DNA of 64,000 nt from an uncultured Prevotella sp. Its GTDB lineage: Bacteria; Bacteroidota; Bacteroidia; Bacteroidales; Bacteroidaceae. Each line of letters opens with the position of its first letter. The first letter of the stretch is position 1. The notes under the pieces are model-generated. The model searched no databases and was not told the DNA's origin. It saw nothing but the letters and a program-made list of their open reading frames with translations. Of this stretch, positions 18,769 through 28,190 are shown piece by piece. The stretch lies in NCBI GenBank assembly GCA_900315765.1, contig ONAK01000003.1, positions 1 through 64,000 on the forward strand. Direction: 5' to 3'. The position numbers and the translations under genes are program-made.

Positions 18769-18799
18769 TTTGTTTATTCGGATGTTAATTGTAATTTTA
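18769..18799 (+). promoter_or_regulatory. promoter of the arabinose unit
   Basis: TTTG (18769-18772) and TAATTTTA (18792-18799, 7 of 8 matches) are spaced by 19 bp, directly after the terminator and 50 bp before the lipoprotein mutarotase start. Any AraR operator would be expected here; I could not define one. Confidence 0.6.
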
Positions 18800-18849
18800 C
18801 ACCCAAAATAACAACAATATATTCAATAATAACTTAAAACGCAAAAGCA

Positions 18850-20028
18850 ATGAAAGCATTAAAAGCAACATTGATGGGGGTAGGTGCAGCAGCACTTATG
18901 CTCTCTTGTGCTGGTAGCCAGCAGGCTCCACAACTCACTGTTTCGGGTCTCGACCCAGCAAAGTTCGACACAACCATCCAAGCTAAGCCCGTTAAGCTCT
19001 ACACGCTTAAGAACCAAAATGGTATGGAAGTTTGTATCACAAACTATGGTGGTCGTATTGTATCTCTTGTTGTTCCCGACAAGGATGGTAATCCAACCGA
19101 CGTTGTTCTCGGATTCGACAACATCGCCCAGTATGCTGATACCATCAATACCCCATCCGATTACGGTTCAAGTGTAGGTCGTTATGCAAACCGCATCAAA
19201 AATGGTAAATTTGTGCTCAATGGCGACACCATTCAGTTACGCACTAACGATGGTCCCAACTCATTACATGGCGGTGGTAACACCGGTTGGATGCATCAAG
19301 TGCTGGATGCCGAGCAGATTGGCGACTCTATCCTGAAGCTCACTCATGTAGCATTGGATGGCGAGAACGGATTCCCAGGCAAGGTCATGTCAGTAACCAC
19401 CTATAAGGTTACAGCCGACAACGTACTTGATATGACTTGGGAGGCAGAAACCGACAAGCCAACTATCATTAATCAGACCAATCACAACTACTACAATCTG
19501 AGTGGCGATTTCACACAGCCTGGCTATGACATGGTACTGTATGTAAATGCCGACAACTTTACTCCAAGTGACAAACTTTATATCCCCACTGGCGAGATCA
19601 AATCAGTAGAGGGAACTCCAATGGATTTCCGTACTCCACACGCCATTGGCGACAGCATTCAGAGCAGTTTTGATCAAATCCAGAACGCTACAGGCTACGA
19701 CCACAACTTCTGTCTGAACACATATAAAGACGGTAAGGGTGATGACACTCAGGTTTGTGCCAGCCTATACAGTCCTAAGACAGGTATCTTCATGGAGATG
19801 TTTACCAACGAGCCAGGTGTACAGGTTTACAGTGGAAATTTCCAAGGTGTAGGTGCCGATAAGGACATTGCCCGCAAAAACGGCATAACCTATCCTAAGC
19901 ATGTAAGCGTTTGCTTGGAGAGCCAGAAGTACCCCGATTCTCCAAATCATCCAGATTGGGTTCAGCCTGTTCTCAATCCTGGCGAGAAGTACTTCAGTCA
20001 CGCAGCTTACAAATTCTCAATCAAATAA
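18850..20028 (+). CDS. aldose 1-epimerase, lipoprotein form
   Basis: 392 residues of the same family as the 15052 gene, but with a lipoprotein signal (MGVGAAALMLSCAGSQQAP, lipobox LMLSC, Cys at about 20), so it is anchored in the envelope, probably on the periplasmic side. Active-site blocks are intact: ITNYGGRIVSLVVPDKDGNP, NDGPNSLHGGGNTGWMHQ, NQTNHNYYNLSG and SVCLESQKYPDSPNHP with the catalytic Glu. It would speed anomer conversion of sugars before uptake. It leads the arabinose unit, with 26 bp to the symporter gene; a role in arabinose or galactose mutarotation is inferred. Confidence 0.9.
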   Translation: MKALKATLMGVGAAALMLSCAGSQQAPQLTVSGLDPAKFDTTIQAKPVKLYTLKNQNGMEVCITNYGGRIVSLVVPDKDGNPTDVVLGFDNIAQYADTINTPSDYGSSVGRYANRIKNGKFVLNGDTIQLRTNDGPNSLHGGGNTGWMHQVLDAEQIGDSILKLTHVALDGENGFPGKVMSVTTYKVTADNVLDMTWEAETDKPTIINQTNHNYYNLSGDFTQPGYDMVLYVNADNFTPSDKLYIPTGEIKSVEGTPMDFRTPHAIGDSIQSSFDQIQNATGYDHNFCLNTYKDGKGDDTQVCASLYSPKTGIFMEMFTNEPGVQVYSGNFQGVGADKDIARKNGITYPKHVSVCLESQKYPDSPNHPDWVQPVLNPGEKYFSHAAYKFSIK

Positions 20029-20054
20029 CTAATAATTACTAATTAATATCAATT

Positions 20055-21779
20055 ATGAATTGGAGTTCACATGAATTCATCTGGCTCGATTGGGTGGTAC
20101 TCACCATCGGCCTTTTAGGTGTGGTGGCAGCTGTGTGGTATGCCATTTGGAAAGACAAGAAAGCCCAGCAGGGCGAAGACTCTTCGGCTTACCTTTTTGG
20201 TAAGGGCGAGCCTTGGTATGTAATCGGTATGGCCATCTTTGCTGCCAACATTGGCTCTGAGCACTTGGTTGGTCTCGCCGGTACTGGTGCAAAAAGCGGT
20301 GTAGGTATGGCCCACTGGGAGATGCAGGGTTGGATGATCCTCATCTTAGGTTGGTTGTTCGTACCTTTCTATCAGCTGATGATTAACAAGATGGGCAAGA
20401 TTATTACCATGCCCGACTTCCTGAAATTCCGCTACACACAGCGCACAGGTTCTTGGTTGAGCATCATCACATTGGTGGCTTATATTCTCACCAAGGTTAG
20501 TGTAACAGCGCTCACAGGTGGTATCTTCTTTAAATATCTCTGGGGACTTAACTTCTGGTATGGAGCCATCGGACTGATCCTCATCACTGCTGTATTCACC
20601 GTATTTGGCGGCATGAAGGGTGTAATGACCCTTTCTACCATTCAGACACCTATTCTTATTATAGGTTCGTTCCTGGTACTGTTCCTCGGTCTTTCTGCTC
20701 TCGGCGCTGGCAATATTGCTGATGGATGGGCAAACATGATGGACTATTGCGGACAGTTGAACAATGGTTATGGTACCACTCACATGTTCCACTGGGAAGA
20801 GGGTGACTCGATGTATCAGGAGTATCCAGGCTTTGTGGTATTTATTGGTGCATCTATCATCGGTTTCTGGTATTGGTGTACCGACCAGCACATTGTTCAG
20901 CGTGTACTGGGTCAGGTACCAGGCGAGGATAACGCCGAAGTTATCAAGCGTGCACGCCGTGGTACAATTGCAGCCGGTTTCTTCAAAGTCCTTCCTTGTT
21001 TCATGTTCCTGATTCCAGGTATGATAGCTGCTGCACTGGCCCAGAAGGGCGCCTTCACCATGGAAGAGACTGATGCGGCCTTTGCCATTATGGTTCAGCA
21101 GGTTCTGCCTGCCGGTATCAAAGGTATCGTTACCATCGGTTTCATCTGTGCACTTGTTGCTTCTCTCGCAGCATTCTTCAATAGCTGTGCCACCTTGTTT
21201 ACTGAGGACTTCTACAAACCTCTGAAGAAGGGCATGAGTGAGGCTCACTACGTATTCGTTGGTCGTGTAGCTACTGTTGTGGTTGTAATTCTTGGTTTCG
21301 CATGGCTGCCTATCATGATGGGTATGGACACACTTTACAACTATCTGCAGGGTATCCAGTCTCTTCTGGCTCCTGCCATGGTAGTCATCTTTGCCTGCGG
21401 TATCCTGAGTAAAAAGATCACGCCAAAGGCTGGTGAGTGGACACTGATTGTGGGCTTCATGATTGGTATGATTCGTCTGGTAACCAACGTCATCACCGAC
21501 ACCGGCCGTGCCACTATGGAAGGTGGTTTCTGGGATGCTACAGCATGGTTCTGGCAGACCAACTGGCTTGTATTTGAGTGCTGGTTGCTGGTATTTCTGC
21601 TCATATTCATCTATGCAGTATCTATGTTCACACCTGCACCTACCAAGGCTCAGATCGATGCCATCACCTTTACCAGCGACTTCAAGAAGTCAATCAAGGA
21701 AAGCTGGGGTGCATTCGATGTTATCGGCACACTGGTAGTTATCGGTCTGTGCGCATGCTTCTATGCTTATTTCTGGTAA
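20055..21779 (+). CDS. sodium:solute symporter (SSS/SGLT family) for sugar
   Basis: 574 residues with about 14 hydrophobic segments. SSS-family features include FAANIGSEHLVGLAGTGAKSG, MPDFLKFRYTQRTGSWLSII, FWYWCTDQHIVQRVLGQVPG and LVASLAAFFNSCATLFTEDFY, as in SGLT-type sodium/sugar cotransporters. Encoded between a lipoprotein mutarotase and the AraR-like regulator with araD and araA, it most probably brings L-arabinose, or a related sugar, across the inner membrane with sodium. Substrate is inferred from context. Confidence 0.9.
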   Translation: MNWSSHEFIWLDWVVLTIGLLGVVAAVWYAIWKDKKAQQGEDSSAYLFGKGEPWYVIGMAIFAANIGSEHLVGLAGTGAKSGVGMAHWEMQGWMILILGWLFVPFYQLMINKMGKIITMPDFLKFRYTQRTGSWLSIITLVAYILTKVSVTALTGGIFFKYLWGLNFWYGAIGLILITAVFTVFGGMKGVMTLSTIQTPILIIGSFLVLFLGLSALGAGNIADGWANMMDYCGQLNNGYGTTHMFHWEEGDSMYQEYPGFVVFIGASIIGFWYWCTDQHIVQRVLGQVPGEDNAEVIKRARRGTIAAGFFKVLPCFMFLIPGMIAAALAQKGAFTMEETDAAFAIMVQQVLPAGIKGIVTIGFICALVASLAAFFNSCATLFTEDFYKPLKKGMSEAHYVFVGRVATVVVVILGFAWLPIMMGMDTLYNYLQGIQSLLAPAMVVIFACGILSKKITPKAGEWTLIVGFMIGMIRLVTNVITDTGRATMEGGFWDATAWFWQTNWLVFECWLLVFLLIFIYAVSMFTPAPTKAQIDAITFTSDFKKSIKESWGAFDVIGTLVVIGLCACFYAYFW

Positions 21780-21790
21780 ATCGATAAGAT

Positions 21791-22468
21791 ATGACAACTT
21801 TCTATAACGAACATTCCAAGGTTTTTCTTTCGGTAGACTGCATCATCTTCGGATTCGATGATAAGAAGCTTAAGGTGCTTGTCGGTCGCCGTAAGATGGA
21901 CCCGGGACGTGGCGAATGGAGCCTCTACGGAGGCTTCGTTGGTGCCACCGAGAGCGTTGACGAAGCAGCAACACGTACATTGTTTGAACTTACCGGTTTG
22001 CGCAACCTCTATATGCGCCAGATAGGTGCTTTTGGTAAGATAGACCGCGACCCAGGCGAACGTGTTGTGTCGATAGCCTACTATGCACTCATCAATGTCA
22101 ACGACTACGACGAGAAACTTCGTCAGGCCCACGGTGCAGAATGGATTGATGTCGAGAATCTTCCCACCCTCTATTCTGACCACAATGAGATGCTCACCAA
22201 AGCGCGCAAGCTCATTCAGCAGAAGATGTCGCACGAGCCTATCGGTTTCCGCCTACTGCCCAATCTGTTCACACTCACGCAGTTGCAGACACTCTACGAG
22301 GCTGTGTATGGCACCGAGCTCGACAAGCGCAACTTCCGCAAGCGCGTAAAGGATATGGACTTTATCGAGAAGACAGAGCTCATTGATAAGAAGAGTTCTA
22401 AGCGTGGAGCTTACCTCTATCGTTTCAACAACAAAGCATATACTGAGGATTCCAACTTTAAGTTGTAA
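21791..22468 (+). CDS. araR: NUDIX-domain transcriptional regulator, AraR-like
   Basis: 225 residues: an N-terminal NUDIX domain (about 1-145) and a C-terminal winged helix (about 150-225) with NFRKRVKDMDFIEKT and KKSSKRGAYLYRFN, the layout of NrtR-type regulators. The Nudix box (about 48-70) reads G, x5, E, x7, then RTLFELTGL, where the consensus is REUxEExGU; two of the catalytic glutamates are missing, so it should bind rather than hydrolyse a ligand. In Bacteroides a NUDIX-type AraR controls arabinose genes with arabinose as effector, and this gene sits between the symporter and araD. The name rests on that match and context. A 7-bp word array follows its stop. Confidence 0.87.
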   Translation: MTTFYNEHSKVFLSVDCIIFGFDDKKLKVLVGRRKMDPGRGEWSLYGGFVGATESVDEAATRTLFELTGLRNLYMRQIGAFGKIDRDPGERVVSIAYYALINVNDYDEKLRQAHGAEWIDVENLPTLYSDHNEMLTKARKLIQQKMSHEPIGFRLLPNLFTLTQLQTLYEAVYGTELDKRNFRKRVKDMDFIEKTELIDKKSSKRGAYLYRFNNKAYTEDSNFKL

Positions 22469-22471
22469 TCC

Positions 22472-22504
22472 TAATTGACAATTGACAATTAATAATTGAA
22501 AATT
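22472..22504 (+). repeat. word array, 7-bp unit ATTGACA
   Basis: Three to four degenerate copies (ATTGACA, ATTGACA, ATTAATA, ATTGAAA) fill the gap between araR and araD and run up to the araD start codon, so the word array supplies the araD leader and ribosome-binding region. Confidence 0.7.
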
Positions 22505-23215
22505 ATGTTAGAAGAACTGAAAGAAAAAGTTTTCAAGGCTAATCTTGACCTTGTAAAGCAGAACCTGGTAATCTTTACCTGGGGTAATGTATCTGGCATC
22601 GACCGCGAGAAAGGTCTTGTTGTCATCAAACCCTCTGGCGTAGACTATGATGTAATGAAGGCATCCGACATGGTAGTTGTCGACCTCAATACCGGTGAGG
22701 TAGTAGAGGGCGACCTGAACCCATCGAGCGACACGCCAACTCACCTTGTATTGTATCGCAACTTCCCTAACATTCAGGGTGTTGTCCATACCCACTCTAC
22801 CTATGCCACAGCATTTGCCCAGGCAGGTCGTGATATCCCCAACATTGGCACCACTCACGCCGACTATTTCTACAAGGATATCCCCTGCACACGCGATATG
22901 ACAGAGGCTGAGGTTAAAGGCAACTATGAGTTGGAGACAGGAAATGTGATTGTTGATGAGATTCTGAACATCCGTAAAATCAATCCCGATCACACGCCTG
23001 CCGTTCTTGTAAAGAATCACGGTCCATTCTCATGGGGAACATCACCCGACAATGCCGTTTACAATGCCAAAGTGATGGAGCAGTGCGCCAAGATGGCATT
23101 TGTAGCATTCTCGGTAAACCCCGAGCTCACTATGAATCCTCTGCTTATAGAGAAGCACTACATGCGTAAGCACGGCCCCAACGCCTACTATGGACAGAAA
23201 GGACAGAAACATTAA
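22505..23215 (+). CDS. araD: L-ribulose-5-phosphate 4-epimerase
   Basis: 236 residues from ATG 22505 (the frame is open from 22496 through an internal array codon). The class II aldolase/epimerase fold shows [32 protein letters not shown] and the zinc ligands [14 protein letters not shown] followed by a third His in [12 protein letters not shown]. It converts L-ribulose-5-phosphate to D-xylulose-5-phosphate, the last arabinose-specific step. L-fuculose-phosphate aldolases share the fold, but neighbours make AraD the best reading. araA follows after 25 bp. Confidence 0.93.
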   Translation: MLEELKEKVFKANLDLVKQNLVIFTWGNVSGIDREKGLVVIKPSGVDYDVMKASDMVVVDLNTGEVVEGDLNPSSDTPTHLVLYRNFPNIQGVVHTHSTYATAFAQAGRDIPNIGTTHADYFYKDIPCTRDMTEAEVKGNYELETGNVIVDEILNIRKINPDHTPAVLVKNHGPFSWGTSPDNAVYNAKVMEQCAKMAFVAFSVNPELTMNPLLIEKHYMRKHGPNAYYGQKGQKH

Positions 23216-23240
23216 TAATAACAATTAAAATTAGAAAACT

Positions 23241-24773
23241 ATGTATGAGAATTTAGAACTTTGGTGGGTAACAGGTGCACAGCTTCTTTACGGAGGCGAT
23301 GCAGTAGTTGCAGTTGATGGACACTCTAAGGAGATGGTCGATGGTCTTAACGCCTCTGGCAATATCCCTGTAAAAATTGTATATAAAGGCACTGCTAACA
23401 GCAGCAAGGAGGTAGAGCAGATTATGCTTGCAGCCAACAACGATGAAAAATGCGCAGGTATCATCACATGGATGCATACCTTCTCACCTGCAAAGATGTG
23501 GATCAAGGGTCTGCAGCAGCTGCAGAAGCCTCTGCTTCACTTCCACACCCAGTATAACGCCGAGATTCCCTGGAGCGAGATCGACATGGACTTCATGAAC
23601 CTCAACCAGAGTGCTCATGGTGACATCGAGTTCGGACATATCTGCACTCGTATGCGCATCGCCCGCAAGGTTGTTTGTGGTTATTGGAAGGACGAGAAGG
23701 CTCAGAAGCAGATTGCAGTATGGGCACGCGTAGCAGCAGGTGTTGCTGATGCTCACAATGTTCGTTGTCTGATGTTCGGTATGAACATGAACAACGTTGC
23801 CGTTACCGATGGCGACCGCGTTGAGTTCGAGCAGCGTCTGGGATACCATGTTGACTACTACCCTGTTTCTTCTCTGATGGAGTACTTCAAGAAAGTTACC
23901 GATGCAGAAGCTGATGCACTCGTTGAGGAGTACAAGAAGCTCTATACCATCAAGATTGACGAGAGTGGCGAGGAGGTTTACTGGGAGAAGGTTAAGAACG
24001 CTGCTAAGGCTGAGATTGCCCTGCGCCGCGTACTGAAAGACGAGGGTGCAACAGCCTTCACAACCAACTTCGACGACCTGGGCGATGCCAACATCGACGA
24101 TCCAAACTTCTGCGGATTCGACCAGATTCCTGGTCTGGCTTCACAGCGCCTGATGCAGGAGGGTTACGGCTTCGGTGCTGAAGGCGATTGGAAGACAGCC
24201 TGCCTGTATCGCACACTTTGGGTTATCCAGCAGGGCATGCCTACAGGTTGCTCATTCCTCGAGGACTACACCTTGAACTTCGCTGGCGACAAGAGTTCTT
24301 GTCTGCAGAGCCACATGTTGGAGGTTTGTCCTCTGATTGCTACCGACAAGCCAAAGCTCGAGGTTCATTTCCTCGGTATTGGTATCCGCAAGCAGCAGAC
24401 TGCACGTCTGGTATTCACATCTAAGACTGGTGCTGGTATTAAGGCTACAGTTGTTGACCTTGGCAACCGTTTCCGTCTGATCAGCCAGGAGGTTGAGTGC
24501 ATCGAGCCTCAGCCAATGCCAAAACTTCCTGTAGCTTCTGCTCTGTGGGTTCCACAGCCTACATTCGAGATTGGTGCTGCAGCCTGGATTCTGGCTGGTG
24601 GTACACACCACAGCGCTTTCTCTTACGACATCACCGAGGAGTATTGGGAGGACTTTGCCGAGATGACTGGCATCGAGTATGTTCGCATCAACAAGCAGAC
24701 TACTATTGCCGACTTCAAGCAGACCCTCCGCAACAACGAGGTTTACTTCATGCTCAACAAAGCACTCCGATAA
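23241..24773 (+). CDS. araA: L-arabinose isomerase
   Basis: 510 residues, the usual length for the Bacteroidales type. Recognisable blocks are MYENLELWWVTGAQLLYGGD at the start, MHTFSPAKMWIKGLQQLQKP, HTQYNAEIPW with metal-site His, and FLEDYTLNFAGDKSSCLQSH, plus THHSAFSYDIT near the C-terminus. It isomerises L-arabinose to L-ribulose with a divalent metal in the cytoplasm. A hairpin-forming word array at 24780 separates it from the kinase gene. Confidence 0.94.
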   Translation: MYENLELWWVTGAQLLYGGDAVVAVDGHSKEMVDGLNASGNIPVKIVYKGTANSSKEVEQIMLAANNDEKCAGIITWMHTFSPAKMWIKGLQQLQKPLLHFHTQYNAEIPWSEIDMDFMNLNQSAHGDIEFGHICTRMRIARKVVCGYWKDEKAQKQIAVWARVAAGVADAHNVRCLMFGMNMNNVAVTDGDRVEFEQRLGYHVDYYPVSSLMEYFKKVTDAEADALVEEYKKLYTIKIDESGEEVYWEKVKNAAKAEIALRRVLKDEGATAFTTNFDDLGDANIDDPNFCGFDQIPGLASQRLMQEGYGFGAEGDWKTACLYRTLWVIQQGMPTGCSFLEDYTLNFAGDKSSCLQSHMLEVCPLIATDKPKLEVHFLGIGIRKQQTARLVFTSKTGAGIKATVVDLGNRFRLISQEVECIEPQPMPKLPVASALWVPQPTFEIGAAAWILAGGTHHSAFSYDITEEYWEDFAEMTGIEYVRINKQTTIADFKQTLRNNEVYFMLNKALR

Positions 24774-24779
24774 CATTTT

Positions 24780-24857
24780 AACACAGAAATACAGAGACAC
24801 AGAGACTTTTATTTAAAGAGATTTATATAACCTCTGTAACTCTGTACCTCTGTGTTT
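24780..24857. repeat. inverted word array, 8-bp unit ACACAGAG
   Basis: The left arm (24780-24806) holds ACACAGAA, ATACAGAG, ACACAGAG; the right arm (24831-24857) holds CTCTGTAA, CTCTGTAC, CTCTGTGT. The arms could pair as an imperfect hairpin of about 25 bp in the mRNA between araA and the kinase gene. A sister copy is at 26477. Confidence 0.82.
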
Positions 24858-24877
24858 ATAAATATAAAAGAATAACT

Positions 24878-26464
24878 ATGACAGCAAAACAAACTATAGA
24901 AGCAGGTAAGGCCATTCTCGGTATCGAGTTTGGCTCTACCCGCATTAAGGCCGTTCTCATCGACGAGAACAACACCCCTATCGCCCAGGGTTCACATGAG
25001 TGGGAGAACCAGCTGGTGGATGGTCTCTGGACCTACTCTACCGAGGCTGTATGGTATGGCCTCCAGGACTGCTACTCTGATCTACGCAAAGATGTTCAGA
25101 AGCAGTACGACTGCGAGATCGAGTCACTGGCCGCTATCGGTTTCAGTGCTATGATGCACGGTTACATGGCCTTTGATGAAAAGCAGGAGATTCTCGTTCC
25201 CTTCCGCACATGGCGTAACACCAACACCGGTAAGGCTGCTGCCGAGCTCTCTAAGCTCTTTAACTACAACATTCCCCTGCGCTGGAGCATCTCTCACCTT
25301 TACCAGTGCATTCTCGACAATGAGGAGCACGTTTCCAGCATCAAATACCTCACTACCCTTGCCGGTTATGTTCACTGGCAGGTAACTGGACAGTTTGTTC
25401 TGGGTGTTGGCGATGCATCAGGTATGATTCCTGTCGACCCCAAGACCAAGACTTACGATGCCACAATGGTAAAGAAGTTCGATGAGCTCATTGCTCCTAA
25501 AGGTTTCTCATGGAAATTGCTCGACATTCTGCCTAAGTCTCTGAATGCAGGCGAGAATGCAGGATTCCTTACCCCAGAGGGTGCTAAGAAGCTTGACGTT
25601 TCTGGTCACCTGAAGGCTGGTATCCCCGTATGTCCTCCTGAGGGCGACGCTGGTACTGGTATGGTTGCCACCAACGCTGTTAAACAGCGCACAGGTAATG
25701 TTTCTGCCGGAACATCATCGTTCTCAATGATTGTGCTTGAGAAAGAACTTTCTAAGCCTTACGAGATGATTGATATGGTTACCACTCCCGATGGTTCACT
25801 CGTAGCGATGGTTCACTGTAACAACTGTACCAGCGACATCAACGCTTGGGTTGGTCTGTTCAAGGAGTACCAGCAACTGCTTGGTGTGCCCGTTGACATG
25901 AATGAGCTTTACGGAAAGCTGTTCAACAAGGCTCTTGAAGGCGATACCGACTGCGGTGGACTCATGGCTTACAACTACGTTTCAGGCGAGCCTGTAACAG
26001 GTCTGGCCGAGGGTCGTCCTATGTTCGTCCGCTCTGCAAGCGACAAGTTCAACCTGGCCAACTTTATGCGCGCACACCTCTATGGTGCCATCGGCGTACT
26101 CAAGATTGGTAACGATATCCTGCTGAAGGAAGAGAAGATCAAGGTTGACCGCATCACCGGTCATGGCGGTTACTTCAAGACTGCCGGTGTAGGTCAGCGT
26201 ATGCTGGCTGCCGCCCTCAACTCTCCAATCTCTGTGATGGAAACAGCTGGCGAAGGTGGTGCATGGGGTATCGCCCTGTTGGCAGGATACCTTATTAACA
26301 ATAATGGTAAGAATCTGGCCGACTATCTGGAGGACGTAGTATTCGCAGGAAACACTGGCGTATCTATCGCTCCTACAGCCGAGGACGTAGCAGGTTTCGA
26401 GAAGTATATCGAGAACTACAAGCGCTGTCTCCCCATCGAGCAGGCAGCTGTAGATAACAAGTAA
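24878..26464 (+). CDS. araK: FGGY-family sugar kinase, probable L-ribulokinase
   Basis: 528 residues of the FGGY/hexokinase fold. Phosphate-1 motif [15 protein letters not shown] is at about 14-28, [11 protein letters not shown] follows the family catalytic region, [13 protein letters not shown] and [12 protein letters not shown] form later phosphate-binding loops, and [20 protein letters not shown] is the FGGY C-terminal signature. Similar genes are often labelled xylulokinase, but between araA and an arabinofuranosidase gene and with no other ribulokinase nearby, L-ribulose phosphorylation is more likely; in Bacteroides a kinase at this position was described as the arabinose-pathway ribulokinase. 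It is flanked on both sides by arrays of the same 8-bp word. Confidence 0.85.
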   Translation: MTAKQTIEAGKAILGIEFGSTRIKAVLIDENNTPIAQGSHEWENQLVDGLWTYSTEAVWYGLQDCYSDLRKDVQKQYDCEIESLAAIGFSAMMHGYMAFDEKQEILVPFRTWRNTNTGKAAAELSKLFNYNIPLRWSISHLYQCILDNEEHVSSIKYLTTLAGYVHWQVTGQFVLGVGDASGMIPVDPKTKTYDATMVKKFDELIAPKGFSWKLLDILPKSLNAGENAGFLTPEGAKKLDVSGHLKAGIPVCPPEGDAGTGMVATNAVKQRTGNVSAGTSSFSMIVLEKELSKPYEMIDMVTTPDGSLVAMVHCNNCTSDINAWVGLFKEYQQLLGVPVDMNELYGKLFNKALEGDTDCGGLMAYNYVSGEPVTGLAEGRPMFVRSASDKFNLANFMRAHLYGAIGVLKIGNDILLKEEKIKVDRITGHGGYFKTAGVGQRMLAAALNSPISVMETAGEGGAWGIALLAGYLINNNGKNLADYLEDVVFAGNTGVSIAPTAEDVAGFEKYIENYKRCLPIEQAAVDNK

Positions 26465-26476
26465 TTTGTATTATTC

Positions 26477-26550
26477 AACACAGAGACACAGAGAGACAGA
26501 GTATATTTCAGAAAGAATCTAAACCTCTGTACCTTTGTATCTCTGTGTTT
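26477..26550. repeat. inverted word array, 8-bp unit ACACAGAG
   Basis: The left arm (26477-26501) has ACACAGAG, ACACAGAG, AGACAGAG and the right arm (26524-26550) has CTCTGTAC, CTTTGTAT, CTCTGTGT. Same word and geometry as 24780-24857; together they bracket the kinase gene. Confidence 0.82.
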
Positions 26551-26566
26551 AAAACATAAAAACGAC

Positions 26567-28159
26567 ATGAAGAAATTTATTTTTTCCGCGACTATCGCAA
26601 TGGCTTTTGCCACATCAGTATCAGCTGAGAATGTGAAAGCTACGGTTCATGCCGATCAGGCTGGCGCCAAGATTAACAAAGAAATCTACGGCCAGTTCTC
26701 TGAGCACCTGGGCAGCTGTATTTATGGCGGTCTCTGGGTGGGCGAAGGCTCACAGATTCCGAATATCAATGGTTACCGCAAAGACGTGTTCGTGGCCCTC
26801 AAGGCCCTTCACATTCCCGTTATGCGCTGGCCAGGAGGCTGCTTTGCCGACGACTATCACTGGATGGACGGCATTGGTCCAAAGTCACAGCGTCCATCGT
26901 TGCGCAACAATAACTGGGGTGGTACTATCGAGGACAACTCTTTCGGCACCCACGAGTTCCTGAATCTCTGCGAGATGCTGGGTTGCGAGCCTTACATCAG
27001 TGGTAACGTAGGTTCTGGTACCGTTAAGGAGATGGCCCAGTGGGTTGAGTATATGACCAGCGACGGCGATACCCCCATGGCACGTCTGCGCCGCCAGAAT
27101 GGCCGCGACAAGGCTTGGAAGGTAAAATACTTCGGCATCGGCAACGAGGCTTGGGGCTGCGGTGGTAACATGACTCCACAGTATTACAGCGACGAGTTCC
27201 GTAAGTTCAACACCTATCTGCGCGACCAGGGACAGAACCGCCTCTATCGCATCGCCTCTGGTGCCAGCGATTATGATTACGACTGGACCAAAGTATGTAT
27301 GGATAAGATTGGCGACCGTATGCAGGGTATCTCGCTCCACTACTACACCTGCACAGGTTGGAATGGTCCTAAGGGCTCTGCCACTAAGTTCGATACCGAT
27401 CAGTACTACTGGGCTCTGGGCAAGTGCCTTGAGATAGAAGAGGTGATCAAGAAGCACAAGGCCATTATGGACCAGAAGGATCCCAAGGGTAAGATTGGTC
27501 TGCTTGTCGACGAGTGGGGCACATGGTGGGACGAGGAGCCAGGCACCATTTCTGGTCACCTGTACCAGCAGAACGCACTTCGCGATGCCTTCGTAGCAGC
27601 CCTCTCGCTGAATGTATTCCATAAGTACACCGACCGTGTAAAGATGGCCAACATCGCTCAGGTGGTAAACGTGCTGCAGTCTATGATTCTCACCGATCAG
27701 GAAGGTACAGGCCACATGGTGCTCACACCAACCTACCACGTATTCCAGATGTACACACCATTTATGGAGGCTACTTATCTGCCTGTCGACCTCGAGAGCG
27801 AGACCATCCAGTGCAGCAAGGAGTACTTTAAGGTTAAGCAGGACACCAAGGACAACTCTACCCGCCCCTGCCCTGTTCTTTCAGCATCAGCTGCAAAGAC
27901 CACCGATGGCAGTATTGTTCTGGCTATCACCAATGTTAGTCTCGACAAGGCTCAGACCATCGATTTCGATCTGGCAGGCTTTAAGGCCAAGAGTGTCAGC
28001 GGCCGCATCCTCACCTCAAAGAATGTAGCCGACTACAACGACTTCCAGCATCCTGACGTTGTTTCTCCTAGGGAGTATAAAGACGCCAAGCTGAATAAGA
28101 AGGGAACCTTAAGTGTAAAGATCCCCGCCAAGTCGATAATAGTTCTGAACATCAAGTAA
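26567..28159 (+). CDS. alpha-L-arabinofuranosidase, GH51
   Basis: 530 residues with a signal peptide (FIFSATIAMAFATSVSA), hence exported, probably periplasmic. The (beta/alpha)8 catalytic domain has the acid/base Glu at about 194 in YFGIGNEAWGCGG and the nucleophile Glu at about 316 in LLVDEWGTWWDE, both standard for GH51. MRWPGGCFADDYHW is the conserved substrate-site loop. It releases arabinose from arabinan or arabinoxylan oligosaccharides for the import and isomerase steps encoded upstream. Last gene of the unit before a strong terminator. Confidence 0.94.
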   Translation: MKKFIFSATIAMAFATSVSAENVKATVHADQAGAKINKEIYGQFSEHLGSCIYGGLWVGEGSQIPNINGYRKDVFVALKALHIPVMRWPGGCFADDYHWMDGIGPKSQRPSLRNNNWGGTIEDNSFGTHEFLNLCEMLGCEPYISGNVGSGTVKEMAQWVEYMTSDGDTPMARLRRQNGRDKAWKVKYFGIGNEAWGCGGNMTPQYYSDEFRKFNTYLRDQGQNRLYRIASGASDYDYDWTKVCMDKIGDRMQGISLHYYTCTGWNGPKGSATKFDTDQYYWALGKCLEIEEVIKKHKAIMDQKDPKGKIGLLVDEWGTWWDEEPGTISGHLYQQNALRDAFVAALSLNVFHKYTDRVKMANIAQVVNVLQSMILTDQEGTGHMVLTPTYHVFQMYTPFMEATYLPVDLESETIQCSKEYFKVKQDTKDNSTRPCPVLSASAAKTTDGSIVLAITNVSLDKAQTIDFDLAGFKAKSVSGRILTSKNVADYNDFQHPDVVSPREYKDAKLNKKGTLSVKIPAKSIIVLNIK

Positions 28160-28165
28160 ATAAAG

Positions 28166-28190
28166 AACCCGCCCACGTGGCGGGTTTTTA
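28166..28190 (+). terminator. terminator of the arabinose unit
   Basis: The stem AACCCGCC/GGCGGGTT with a 5-nt loop is followed by a T-run. It overlaps the 3' end of the convergent CDF transporter gene (stop at 28188). Confidence 0.9.

Noticed and set aside
20346..21248. 300-codon minus-strand frame opposite the SSS symporter
   Set aside because: Cys/His/Thr-rich antisense shadow of a clear membrane protein.
24878..26464. Naming the FGGY gene xylulokinase
   Set aside because: No xylose isomerase is present; araA, araD and GH51 surround it, so ribulokinase is the better reading, though not proven.
24780..26550. CRISPR-like reading of the repeated arrays
   Set aside because: Units are 8 bp without regular spacers, the copies are degenerate and no cas gene is present.
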